A DNA stretch of 13,459 bases, taken from the NCBI GenBank assembly GCA_003157575.1, contig PMKA01000488.1, forward strand, positions 158-13,616. The letters are read 5' to 3'. The stretch is from Opitutia bacterium (lineage in GTDB: Bacteria; Verrucomicrobiota; Verrucomicrobiia; Opitutales; Opitutaceae). The notes under the pieces were generated by a model, which saw nothing but the letters and a program-made list of their open reading frames with translations, searched no databases and was not told the DNA's origin. Below, piece after piece: positions 1 through 6,182 of this stretch (positions are counted from its first letter, which is position 1; each line of letters begins with the position of its first letter). The translations under genes and the position numbers were made by a program.

Positions 1-63
1 CTCGACCGCCTGCGCGCCGGCAAGGCCCGGTATCGCATCGTCCTGGAAAACGACTTCCGCTGA
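1..63 (+). CDS. C-terminus of a zinc-type alcohol dehydrogenase / quinone reductase (partial, 5' end outside window)
   Basis: An open frame runs from the first base to a TGA at 61-63 and gives a 20-residue tail, LDRLRAGKARYRIVLENDFR. A basic stretch of the form GKARYRIVL followed by a short acidic end is the usual C-terminus of medium-chain dehydrogenases (zinc-binding alcohol dehydrogenases), where it forms the last strand of the GroES-like catalytic domain. Nothing catalytic is visible in so short a piece, so substrate and cofactor cannot be stated. The gene converges on the DUF3142 gene, whose stop codon lies 57 bp away. The family call rests on this tail alone; a different oxidoreductase is possible. 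Confidence 0.55.
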   Translation, partial: LDRLRAGKARYRIVLENDFR

Positions 64-77
64 GCCGGGCTCATGCG

Positions 78-92
78 GTGGGATTCTCCCAC
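78..92. terminator. Small hairpin between convergent genes, possible bidirectional terminator
   Basis: GTGGGA (78-83) and TCCCAC (87-92) form a perfect 6-bp stem with a 3-nt TTC loop. It sits 14 bp after one stop codon and 28 bp from the stop of the converging gene. There is no T-run on either side, so intrinsic termination is only a guess from position and shape. Confidence 0.25.
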
Positions 93-120
93 GTGCGGTC
101 CCGTCTGCCGAATTCCCGGG

Positions 121-1422
121 TCAAGGCACGGCCACCGGCACCGCCTCGGGCACGACGGTCGCGTCCAGACGCAGCCAGCCGACCCGGACCGAATCGCCGG
201 GAAACACCGGACCCGCGGCGTCGCCAGCTGGCGGCGTGAGCACGATCCTCCCTTCCCCGTCCCGCTCGCACCGCCAACCGCCTGCGCCCTCGGCCGCCAC
301 CAGCTTCGCCCCGCGCCAGTTCACGCGAAACGGCACCGGGGCGGCCTGGTTCGTCCCCCGGTTCTCAAGGACGATGTCGAGCGCGCCGTCCTCACCTGGG
401 CACGTGTGCATTACCAGATCCGCCCGCGGTTCCCGCCCGTTCATCACCTCGGCGAGCGTCGGCCACCGCCACGCCAGCCGGTCGTCCTCGCAGGGAAAGC
501 GGAACCAGCACAGGCTCTCGCATGCCGCCGGCGGGTGCGCCAGGAGTTCGCCCACCAGCCGCGCGATCTGCGGCGGATCGGCCCAGACCGCGCGCTTCGT
601 CGTTCCCAGCGGCCACGCCTTCGCCCGGCCCTCCGCCTGCAGTCCCCGAAACTGCCCGGTGAGGTCGACCGCCACGCGATAACCGTACGCTGGCAGGGCG
701 ACGCGGAACGGCCGGCCGAGCGCCGCCGCCTGCCGGATCCACCGGGCGGCCCGGCCCGGGTCGCACAGGACGTACGGCCGGTCCGGCGCGTCCGGCCGGT
801 CGAGTCCGTGGACCTGAAGCACATAGGTGTCCGTCCCGGCGACGAGGGCGCCGAAATCCGCGCTGCCGAGCCAGGTCGGCAGCGTCGTGATCGCCAGCCG
901 CGGCGGCGCGAGCGCCGTGCGCACCTGCCTGAGCAGGCCGCCGTACTCGCGAAGCCGCGACGTGGCGGAATCGTAGTCGAGCTGCAGCTCGACGGGCTCG
1001 ACGCCACCGGCCCGGGCCTGCGCCAGCACCCGCGCCCCCGCCGCCAGCACCAGCCTAGCCTCGGCCGTGTCGGGGCCCCAGGTGCTGCGGCACGGCCCCA
1101 CCCGCACCACCAGCGCGACCGGCACGCCCAGCTCCCGCAACAGCGCCCAGTCGGGCGCCGCGTAGCTGGCAGCCGGCGCCGCGCCGGCGAACGAGAGTTC
1201 GGCCGCCAGCACGTCCAGCGTCGCGAACTCGCCGGCATGCGCGCGCAGGCTCCGACAAAGGGCCGGCGACCAGACGCGTTGCCAGATGTAGACGCGCTGC
1301 GGCAGGGGACTCCCCGCGACCGCAGCCGGCCGGGGCGATGGCGCCGGCGTTGCGTTTCCGCCGGCCGGGAACGCCTGGACCAACGCCCACAGGATCAGTC
1401 CCAGACGGATGAACGCAGTCAT
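121..1422 (-). CDS. Secreted DUF3142 protein (predicted barrel domain, function unknown)
   Basis: This 433-residue protein resembles the DUF3142 family. Family-type segments are VYIWQR (about 44-49), LQLDYD (146-151), LPAYGY (243-248) and WFRFP (306-310). Regularly spaced hydrophobic strands carrying acidic residues, such as D149 and D151, look like a glycosidase-type alpha/beta barrel, but no activity is established. Residues 1-20 form a signal peptide, so it is probably exported. Residues about 332-433 look like a beta-rich accessory domain. The frame stays open for 48 codons upstream to a TTG. I chose the ATG at 1422 because it gives a clean signal peptide, has AGGGG 4 nt upstream, and the extension would have to translate a palindrome. 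It lies 186 bp after the last efflux permease on the same strand, so cotranscription is possible but unproven. Confidence 0.75.
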   Translation of the reverse strand: MTAFIRLGLILWALVQAFPAGGNATPAPSPRPAAVAGSPLPQRVYIWQRVWSPALCRSLRAHAGEFATLDVLAAELSFAGAAPAASYAAPDWALLRELGVPVALVVRVGPCRSTWGPDTAEARLVLAAGARVLAQARAGGVEPVELQLDYDSATSRLREYGGLLRQVRTALAPPRLAITTLPTWLGSADFGALVAGTDTYVLQVHGLDRPDAPDRPYVLCDPGRAARWIRQAAALGRPFRVALPAYGYRVAVDLTGQFRGLQAEGRAKAWPLGTTKRAVWADPPQIARLVGELLAHPPAACESLCWFRFPCEDDRLAWRWPTLAEVMNGREPRADLVMHTCPGEDGALDIVLENRGTNQAAPVPFRVNWRGAKLVAAEGAGGWRCERDGEGRIVLTPPAGDAAGPVFPGDSVRVGWLRLDATVVPEAVPVAVP

Positions 1423-1450
1423 TCGCCCCTGAAAAGCATGTATAATGGCA

Positions 1451-1473
1451 GGCCCGGACGCGAGGTCCGGCCC
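1451..1473. repeat. REP-like palindrome in the gap between permease and DUF3142 genes
   Basis: The arms GGCCCGGAC (1451-1459) and GTCCGGCCC (1465-1473) pair with one mismatch across a 5-nt GCGAG loop, and CCTACG follows directly. It lies in the 186-bp gap 1423-1608, about 30 bp upstream of the DUF3142 start. A short GC-rich palindrome with a CTAC-type flank in a non-coding gap fits a dispersed extragenic palindrome, but only a genome-wide copy count would prove it. The rest of the gap shows no gene and no convincing promoter. Confidence 0.5.
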
Positions 1474-1608
1474 TACGCTCCATTGGGTGCGAGCCATCGG
1501 CATTTCAAAAACGGCGGGCAACTGCATCAACGCGGCGCAGGTTACCATCGCGGGCTTCCGGATCAAGACTCCTGTGCCCCTCCCGGCAACCCTTTCAACG
1601 AAACAGCT

Positions 1609-2808
1609 CTACAGTTCACGCAGTGCCGTTGCGATCGGCTGGCCCGCCGCGCGGATCGCCGGAAGCAGTCCGCCGATCAGCCCGATCATCGTCGCCCAGA
1701 CAATTCCCTTCCAAAGCAGTCCGGGAGTGACGGCAAATGCGAACGTGATCTGGCTGAAGCTCTGGAAGTTCATCGTCGCCGCATGGAAGCCGTTGAAAAT
1801 GAAATACGCCAGCGCCGCTCCAAACACGCCGCCGCCCAGCGCCAGCGCGATCGATTCGAGCATCACCGAGACCACCACGGCGCCGCGGCCGAATCCAAGC
1901 GCCCGCAGGGTCGCGATCTCCCTCGTGCGCGCGGAGACCGAGCTGTACATCGTGTTCAGCGCTCCAAACACGGCCCCGACGGCCATCAGCGACGCGATAA
2001 TGTAACCCAGGGTTGTGATGAGCTTCGTCACCGCCGTCGACTGGCTTGCGTAGTACTCCGAGAGGCTCATCACCTTCGCGCCCAGCCGCGGATCCGTCGT
2101 CACAGCGTCCTTGAAGGTCGTGAAGGTGTCGGGCGAATCGAGGCGGACATAGACTGACTGGAAGGAGTCTCCCCGGTTGTAGGCGGCCTGAAGCACCGGC
2201 GCATCCGTCCAGATCTCCGACTCGGCGGTCCCGCCATCGGCGGAAAACACGCCCACCACGGGCCAGTCATGATGGCCGACGCGCAGCGAGCCGCCGACCT
2301 CCAGCCCGGCAAATTCCCTCGCCGCGCCGACCCCGACGATCACCTCGTTCTTCCCCGGTTCGAACGCCCGCCCCTCCACCAGCCTGACCTGGCCATGGAC
2401 GCGAAAAGCCGCCGCCTCCACACCGCGCAGCGGCACATTGACGTCCGATCCGCTCGAACGCCTGGGCAGGTTGATGATGACAAAAAGCTCCGGCGACGCG
2501 AGCGGCCCCTCGGGCGTGCGCGCCACGCCAGGCGCATCTCCGATGATGCGCGTGCTCGTGTGGCTCAACCCGCTCATCATCTCGCTGTCCGCACCTGTTC
2601 TGAGCACGATGGCGGAGTCCGCGGTCCCCGAAACCGCCATCACCTGGTGGAATCCGGCGGCGATCGAAAGCACGCCGACGAGCACGGCGACGACCCCGGC
2701 GATCCCAAAAACCGCCGCAGCCACCGAACCCCGACGCTGCGGGATGCCCAGCAGCCCGAACTTGGTCACCGAGACAACCTGTGAAAGCCAGTTGATGGGG
2801 CCGGACAT
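1609..2808 (-). CDS. ABC transporter permease, FtsX/MacB type (second permease)
   Basis: This 399-residue inner-membrane protein has the four-helix plan of FtsX/MacB/LolC permeases: one helix at about 31-53, a periplasmic domain (about 54-262), then three helices near 265-288, 312-338 and 366-386. The cytoplasmic coupling segment SARTREIATLRALGF (292-306) and the C-terminal signature PAIRAAGQPIATALREL (383-399) are typical. The frame can be read 9 codons further to a TTG, but the ATG at 2808 is preferred: GGAGG lies 7 nt before it, and it follows the stop codon of the first permease by 1 nt. It probably pairs with the upstream permease as a heterodimer driven by the separate ATPase. In this mechanism the ATPase moves the periplasmic domains rather than passing substrate through the membrane. 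The substrate is unknown. Confidence 0.9.
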   Translation of the reverse strand: MSGPINWLSQVVSVTKFGLLGIPQRRGSVAAAVFGIAGVVAVLVGVLSIAAGFHQVMAVSGTADSAIVLRTGADSEMMSGLSHTSTRIIGDAPGVARTPEGPLASPELFVIINLPRRSSGSDVNVPLRGVEAAAFRVHGQVRLVEGRAFEPGKNEVIVGVGAAREFAGLEVGGSLRVGHHDWPVVGVFSADGGTAESEIWTDAPVLQAAYNRGDSFQSVYVRLDSPDTFTTFKDAVTTDPRLGAKVMSLSEYYASQSTAVTKLITTLGYIIASLMAVGAVFGALNTMYSSVSARTREIATLRALGFGRGAVVVSVMLESIALALGGGVFGAALAYFIFNGFHAATMNFQSFSQITFAFAVTPGLLWKGIVWATMIGLIGGLLPAIRAAGQPIATALREL

Positions 2809-2809
2809 G

Positions 2810-3970
2810 TCAGATCCTCCGAAGAGCTTCCGCAACCTTCAGGCGCATCGCCTGCAACGCGGGGAAGACCCCCGTGACCAGCCCGAGCGCCAGGCTGGCC
2901 CCCAGACCGACGGCCAGGTCTCCGTTGGTGAACAAGAACCGGGGCAGCATCCCGCCCGTGGGATCGCCCCCCGCGGTGAGCAGCTTCCCGAGCCCGAGCC
3001 CGAGCACACCCCCGAGCACCGCGAGCAAACACGATTCCAGCAGCACAAGTGCAAGCACCTGCCCGTTGGTGAATCCGATCGCCTTGAGCACGCCCAGTTC
3101 CCCGGTCCGCTCCCGGACGGACTGGGAGATCGTGTTGCCTGTCACCAGGAGGATCGTGAAGAAAACCGCGCCCAGGATCGACGCCGTGATAAGGGCGATG
3201 TCGCCGATCTGCTTCACCCACCCCTGCACGAACGCACCCTCGGGCTCGGCTTTTGTTTCGGCAGACGAGTTTTCGAACTCGGCGTCGACAAGTTTCGCGA
3301 CCTCGGCCGCCCGGGCCGGATCCGTGATGCGGATCGTGTACCAGCCCACCAGGCCCTTTCCCCAGCCGGACCGCCGCGACTCGTCGAAATAGTCGTAGCG
3401 GAAAAGGAACGGCGTCGTATCCGTGTTCGCGTCGCGGCCGTCGAAGATTCCCACGATCTCGAACTCCCACGTCCTGCCGCCGTCGTTCTTGGCCCAGATG
3501 GACGAAAGGAGGGGCACCCGGTCGCCGATCTTCCAGTGAAAGCGGTCGGCGGTCTTCCGCCCGACGATCGCGCCGATGCGCGTCCGCAGCCAGGCCTCCT
3601 TCTGCTCCGGCGGGAGCAGAAATTCCGGGTGCATTTCGAGGAAATCCTCCGGCACCACCGGGTTCTGCATGAAGAACTGCCGCGAATCCTGGTAGATGCC
3701 GCCGAAGAAGGTCTGGTGGGTGACCAGCGACACTCCGGGAATCTTCTCCATCCGCGCCTTGTAGCTCTCCGGCAGCAGCTGGATGATCGACACCTTGTGC
3801 CGCACGATCAGCCGGTTTGCCCCGGCCATGCTGATCCCGCCCGCGAGCGCCTGCTTGATCGCCGACAGATAGGCAAAGAGCACGAACGCGACGACGATCG
3901 ACAGAAGCGTCAACGCGGTGCGCGTCTTCTTCCGCATCAAATTGCACCAGATGAGGGGAAGGTATTTCAT
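2810..3970 (-). CDS. ABC transporter permease, FtsX/MacB type (first permease)
   Basis: This 386-residue permease of the MacB/FtsX family has a basic N-terminus (MRKKTRTAL, 12-20), a first helix at about 19-38, a large periplasmic domain (about 45-250), and helices near 256-277, 304-330 and 350-370. The cytoplasmic segment RERTGELGVLKAIGF (286-300) between helices two and three is the family's coupling region that touches the ATPase. The C-terminus ALQAMRLKVAEALRRI is also typical. It has no ATPase domain, unlike E. coli MacB, so the arrangement is split as in LolC/LolE with LolD. The ATG at 3970 begins at the basic pre-helix segment; I see no Shine-Dalgarno before it. It is 121 bp downstream of the ATPase gene, a gap filled by an inverted-repeat triad, and overlaps closely with the next permease. 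Confidence 0.9.
   Translation of the reverse strand: MKYLPLIWCNLMRKKTRTALTLLSIVVAFVLFAYLSAIKQALAGGISMAGANRLIVRHKVSIIQLLPESYKARMEKIPGVSLVTHQTFFGGIYQDSRQFFMQNPVVPEDFLEMHPEFLLPPEQKEAWLRTRIGAIVGRKTADRFHWKIGDRVPLLSSIWAKNDGGRTWEFEIVGIFDGRDANTDTTPFLFRYDYFDESRRSGWGKGLVGWYTIRITDPARAAEVAKLVDAEFENSSAETKAEPEGAFVQGWVKQIGDIALITASILGAVFFTILLVTGNTISQSVRERTGELGVLKAIGFTNGQVLALVLLESCLLAVLGGVLGLGLGKLLTAGGDPTGGMLPRFLFTNGDLAVGLGASLALGLVTGVFPALQAMRLKVAEALRRI
2816..2820 (-). promoter_or_regulatory. Ribosome binding site that fixes the second permease start
   Basis: GGAGG on the minus strand lies inside the last codons of the first permease, 7 nt before the ATG at 2808. It rules out the longer TTG-initiated reading and indicates coupled translation of the two permeases. 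Confidence 0.8.
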
Positions 3971-4007
3971 CGGGACCGGCTGCAGACCGCAGCCAGGGCG
4001 GGAGCAG

Positions 4008-4068
4008 GGAGCCGCGACGCCCTTGTAGCGCCCGGCCCGCCAACCCGCGACGGCGGCGTCGCGGCTCC
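4008..4068. repeat. Inverted-repeat triad with competing hairpins, inside the efflux operon
   Basis: Perfect 14-bp arms GGAGCCGCGACGCC (4008-4021) and GGCGTCGCGGCTCC (4055-4068) enclose 33 nt. The core word CCGCGAC occurs twice in one orientation (4012-4018 and 4045-4051) and once inverted (4058-4064). The second and inverted copies can also pair as a 7-bp stem with a 6-nt loop, so the long and short hairpins exclude each other. The element fills the 121-bp gap between ATPase and first permease. It could be a dispersed palindrome, or an RNA stability or attenuation element that sets permease levels. Confidence 0.7.
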
Positions 4069-4091
4069 ATGAAATCTCTGGAGGGAAGCAG

Positions 4092-4805
4092 TCATTTCAC
4101 CGGCTCCGTACTGAGCTGGCCCTTGTTCAGATACACGGTGCGGGTCGCCCGCGCTGAGGCATGGGGATCATGGGTGACCATGATGATCGTCTTTCCGTGC
4201 TCGCGGTTCAGCGCCTGCAGCAGGTCGAGGATCCCGTCGCCCGACTTCCGGTCGAGATCGCCCGTGGGCTCGTCGCACAACAGCAGCGTCGGATCGGTGA
4301 CGATGCCCCGGGCGATGCCCACCCGCTGCTGCTCGCCGCCGGACATCGTCCGCGGATAATGTTTCGCCCGCTGGAGCAGCCCGACCACCGCCAGCGCCGC
4401 ATCCACATGGCGGATACGCTCGGCCTTAGAAAGGTGCGTCAGCAGCAGCGGCAGCTCCACGTTGCGCTCGGCCGTCAGCACGGGCAGCAGGTTGTAGAGC
4501 TGGAAGACAAAACCGATATGGCGCGCCCGCCACGCCGCCAGCCGGCGGTCCGACAACGTGCCGACGTCCTCCCCGGCGACGCGAACCGTCCCCCGGGTCG
4601 GCCGGTCCAGGCCGCCAAGCAGGTTCAACAACGTGCTCTTGCCAGACCCCGACGGCCCCATCAGGGCGAGGAACTCCCCCGCCGGCACCTTCAAGCTGAG
4701 ATCCTTGAGCACGTGGATCTCCTCCGAGCCGCGGTGGAAGACCTTTTCGACGCCGTCGACCTCCACCAGCGCGCCGTCGCCGCCGTATTGACTGGATTCG
4801 TTCAT
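4092..4805 (-). CDS. ABC transporter ATP-binding protein, MacB/LolD type
   Basis: This 237-residue cytoplasmic ATPase carries every motif of the family: Walker [10 protein letters not shown] (50-58), Q-loop FQLYNLLP (101-108), signature SGGEQQ (155-160), Walker B LLLCDEP (174-180) with catalytic Glu179, D-loop GDLD (182-185) and the switch His212 in VTHD. Length and motif spacing match LolD and the ATPase half of MacB. It should power the two permeases encoded next, dimerising on their cytoplasmic face. The start is secure: the ATG overlaps the adaptor's stop codon as ATGA, and a strong AAGGAGGT lies 6 nt upstream. The D-loop reads GDLD where many relatives have GNLD, a conservative variation. 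Whether the complex exports a small molecule, a peptide or a lipoprotein is not visible from this chain. Confidence 0.95.
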   Translation of the reverse strand: MNESSQYGGDGALVEVDGVEKVFHRGSEEIHVLKDLSLKVPAGEFLALMGPSGSGKSTLLNLLGGLDRPTRGTVRVAGEDVGTLSDRRLAAWRARHIGFVFQLYNLLPVLTAERNVELPLLLTHLSKAERIRHVDAALAVVGLLQRAKHYPRTMSGGEQQRVGIARGIVTDPTLLLCDEPTGDLDRKSGDGILDLLQALNREHGKTIIMVTHDPHASARATRTVYLNKGQLSTEPVK

Positions 4806-6019
4806 GGATTGACCTCCTTGACCGCGGTTCCATCGGCCAGTTCGGCCGGCCCCGCCACCACAACCCGTTCCCCACCTGCCAGGCCGGAGCCGATCTCGCT
4901 CTCCCCGGCATTCGTCGCCGCCACCGACACGGCCCGGCGTTCGGCGCGCCCGTCGCGGACGACGAACACGATGTCGCGCCCGTCCTGCCGCCGAAGCGCG
5001 GCCTGGGGCACGAGGACGACCCGCCCTCCCGCCGACCCGGCCTCCTCCGTTCCGCGGAATCCGACCTTCACGCTCATCTCCGGAAGGATGCGCGGATCAA
5101 GTTTGTCGAACCCCACGCGCACCCTCACGGTGGATTTCTCGCGGTCCGCCGTCGGGATGATCGCGGTGACGTGGCAGGGGATCTTCCACTCCGGATAGGC
5201 GTCCAGCGTCCCTTCTACGGCCTGGCCGGGCTCCACCCGGTTGATATAGCTCTCGTTGACGTCGATCTCGATCTCGAGGGAGCCCATGTCGACGACCGTG
5301 CAGATGCCCGTGCGCGTGAAACCGCCCGAGGACATGGGGGAGATCATCTCGCCCGGCTGCGCATTTTTCGAAGTGACAATGCCGTTGAACGGCGAGCGGA
5401 TCACCGTGTCGTCGCGCTGCTGCTGCCAGATCTCGACGGTGCGCGACGCCACGTCGATGTCCGCCTGCTGTTGCTCCAGCCTCGCCCGGTACGCAAGCGC
5501 CGCGGCCTCGGCGTGGTCGAAGTCCGCCTTCGTGGCCACCTGCCCCTTCGTCAGATCGGTCTGCCTCTGGAGCTCCTGCTCGGCCTCCCTGAGGCGCACG
5601 CGGGTCTCCGTCAGCGCAGTCCTGGCCGACTCCAGCTGCGCACGCGCAAGCAGCAGGCTCGCGTTGACATTGGTGTCATCCAGACGGGCCAGCACCTGGC
5701 CCTCCGTGACCTTCAAGCCCTCCTCCACGAGCACCTCGACGACCTTGCCCGTGATCTTGGACGAGACCGTGGCCTCCCGGCGGGCGGTCACATAACCCGA
5801 GGCGTTCAGCACCGTGCGGTCGCCGCCGGCGCGCGCCACCTCCCGGACCGCGGCAGTCTGCACCGCAACGGCCCTGGGCCGCAGGCTCCACCACACAACG
5901 GCCACGATCAGGACCAATGCGCCTGCCGCGAGAACCGCCGGGAGAATCCTCTTTGGAACCTCTGGATTCGGCCCGCGCGAAATCCGCAGATCGTCAAGCG
6001 TCGGCTTTGGAGGGGTCAT
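4802..6019 (-). CDS. Periplasmic adaptor (membrane fusion protein), MacA/HlyD family
   Basis: This 405-residue adaptor joins an inner-membrane transporter to an outer-membrane channel. In order it has a cytoplasmic lead, one membrane helix (about 25-45), the first lipoyl half (about 85-118, ending VTEGQVLARLDD), a coiled-coil hairpin (about 120-200, rich in A, E, Q, R), the second lipoyl half (about 205-240, IRSPFNGIVTSKNAQPGE), then beta-barrel and membrane-proximal domains. It is the first gene of the adaptor-ATPase-permease-permease unit and overlaps the ATPase by 4 nt. The start is uncertain: ATG at 6019 is preferred over an in-frame TTG at 6028, and neither has a Shine-Dalgarno. No TolC-like channel is in the window, so the outer-membrane partner must be encoded elsewhere. 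I infer efflux, but the substrate is unknown. Confidence 0.9.
   Translation of the reverse strand: MTPPKPTLDDLRISRGPNPEVPKRILPAVLAAGALVLIVAVVWWSLRPRAVAVQTAAVREVARAGGDRTVLNASGYVTARREATVSSKITGKVVEVLVEEGLKVTEGQVLARLDDTNVNASLLLARAQLESARTALTETRVRLREAEQELQRQTDLTKGQVATKADFDHAEAAALAYRARLEQQQADIDVASRTVEIWQQQRDDTVIRSPFNGIVTSKNAQPGEMISPMSSGGFTRTGICTVVDMGSLEIEIDVNESYINRVEPGQAVEGTLDAYPEWKIPCHVTAIIPTADREKSTVRVRVGFDKLDPRILPEMSVKVGFRGTEEAGSAGGRVVLVPQAALRRQDGRDIVFVVRDGRAERRAVSVAATNAGESEIGSGLAGGERVVVAGPAELADGTAVKEVNP
4812..4819 (-). promoter_or_regulatory. Strong ribosome binding site of the ATPase gene
   Basis: AAGGAGGT on the minus strand sits 6 nt before the ATG at 4805, inside the end of the adaptor gene. 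It is the best Shine-Dalgarno in the window and, with the ATGA overlap, indicates translational coupling. Confidence 0.8.
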
Positions 6020-6118
6020 GAGCTGCAAAAAGAAATGAACGCAGCCCTCCGAAGGTCAACCGCGTTGTGCAGGCGGGAGCTCAGTCCTCAGGGGCGCCAC
6101 CTTCCGTCGCGTCGGTCC

Positions 6119-6150
6119 GGCGGAGGTCCGCCCTCCAAGACCAGGGCGGA
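6119..6150. repeat. Inverted-repeat triad between the TPR protein and adaptor genes
   Basis: GGCGGA (6119-6124), its complement TCCGCC (6127-6132) and GGCGGA again (6145-6150) give two alternative hairpins: a tight 14-nt palindrome, or an 8-bp stem TCCGCCCT (6127-6134) with AGGGCGGA (6143-6150) over an 8-nt loop. It lies in the 163-bp gap 6020-6182, after the stop of the TPR gene and about 100 bp before the adaptor start. It could serve as a terminator for the first or be a dispersed palindrome. No T-run follows. Confidence 0.5.
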
Positions 6151-6182
6151 GACAGAAGACGTTGGGTCTGGCCCTTGGGAGG

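Noticed and set aside
1423..1566. A 48-codon N-terminal extension of the DUF3142 protein from a TTG
   Set aside because: It would translate the palindrome at 1451-1473 and place the signal peptide inside the protein. The ATG at 1422 starts directly with a signal sequence.
73..2157. A 694-codon plus-strand open frame covering the DUF3142 gene and part of a permease
   Set aside because: It is rich in R, P, Q and H, has no recognisable domain, and lies antisense to two genes with clear family motifs. It is the usual GC-driven open frame opposite real genes.
2438..4072. A 544-codon plus-strand open frame across the permease genes
   Set aside because: It is antisense to two permeases with clear membrane plan and ribosome sites, and its composition is dominated by R, P, D and H without motifs.
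6020..6065. A possible promoter for the adaptor gene (TTGACC with a 17-nt spacer on the minus strand)
   Set aside because: The matching -10 position reads ATTTCT, too far from TATAAT to support a call.
6150..6182. A longer bulged hairpin just after the TPR gene stop as an intrinsic terminator
   Set aside because: The stem needs bulges and a loop of about 20 nt, and no T-run follows.
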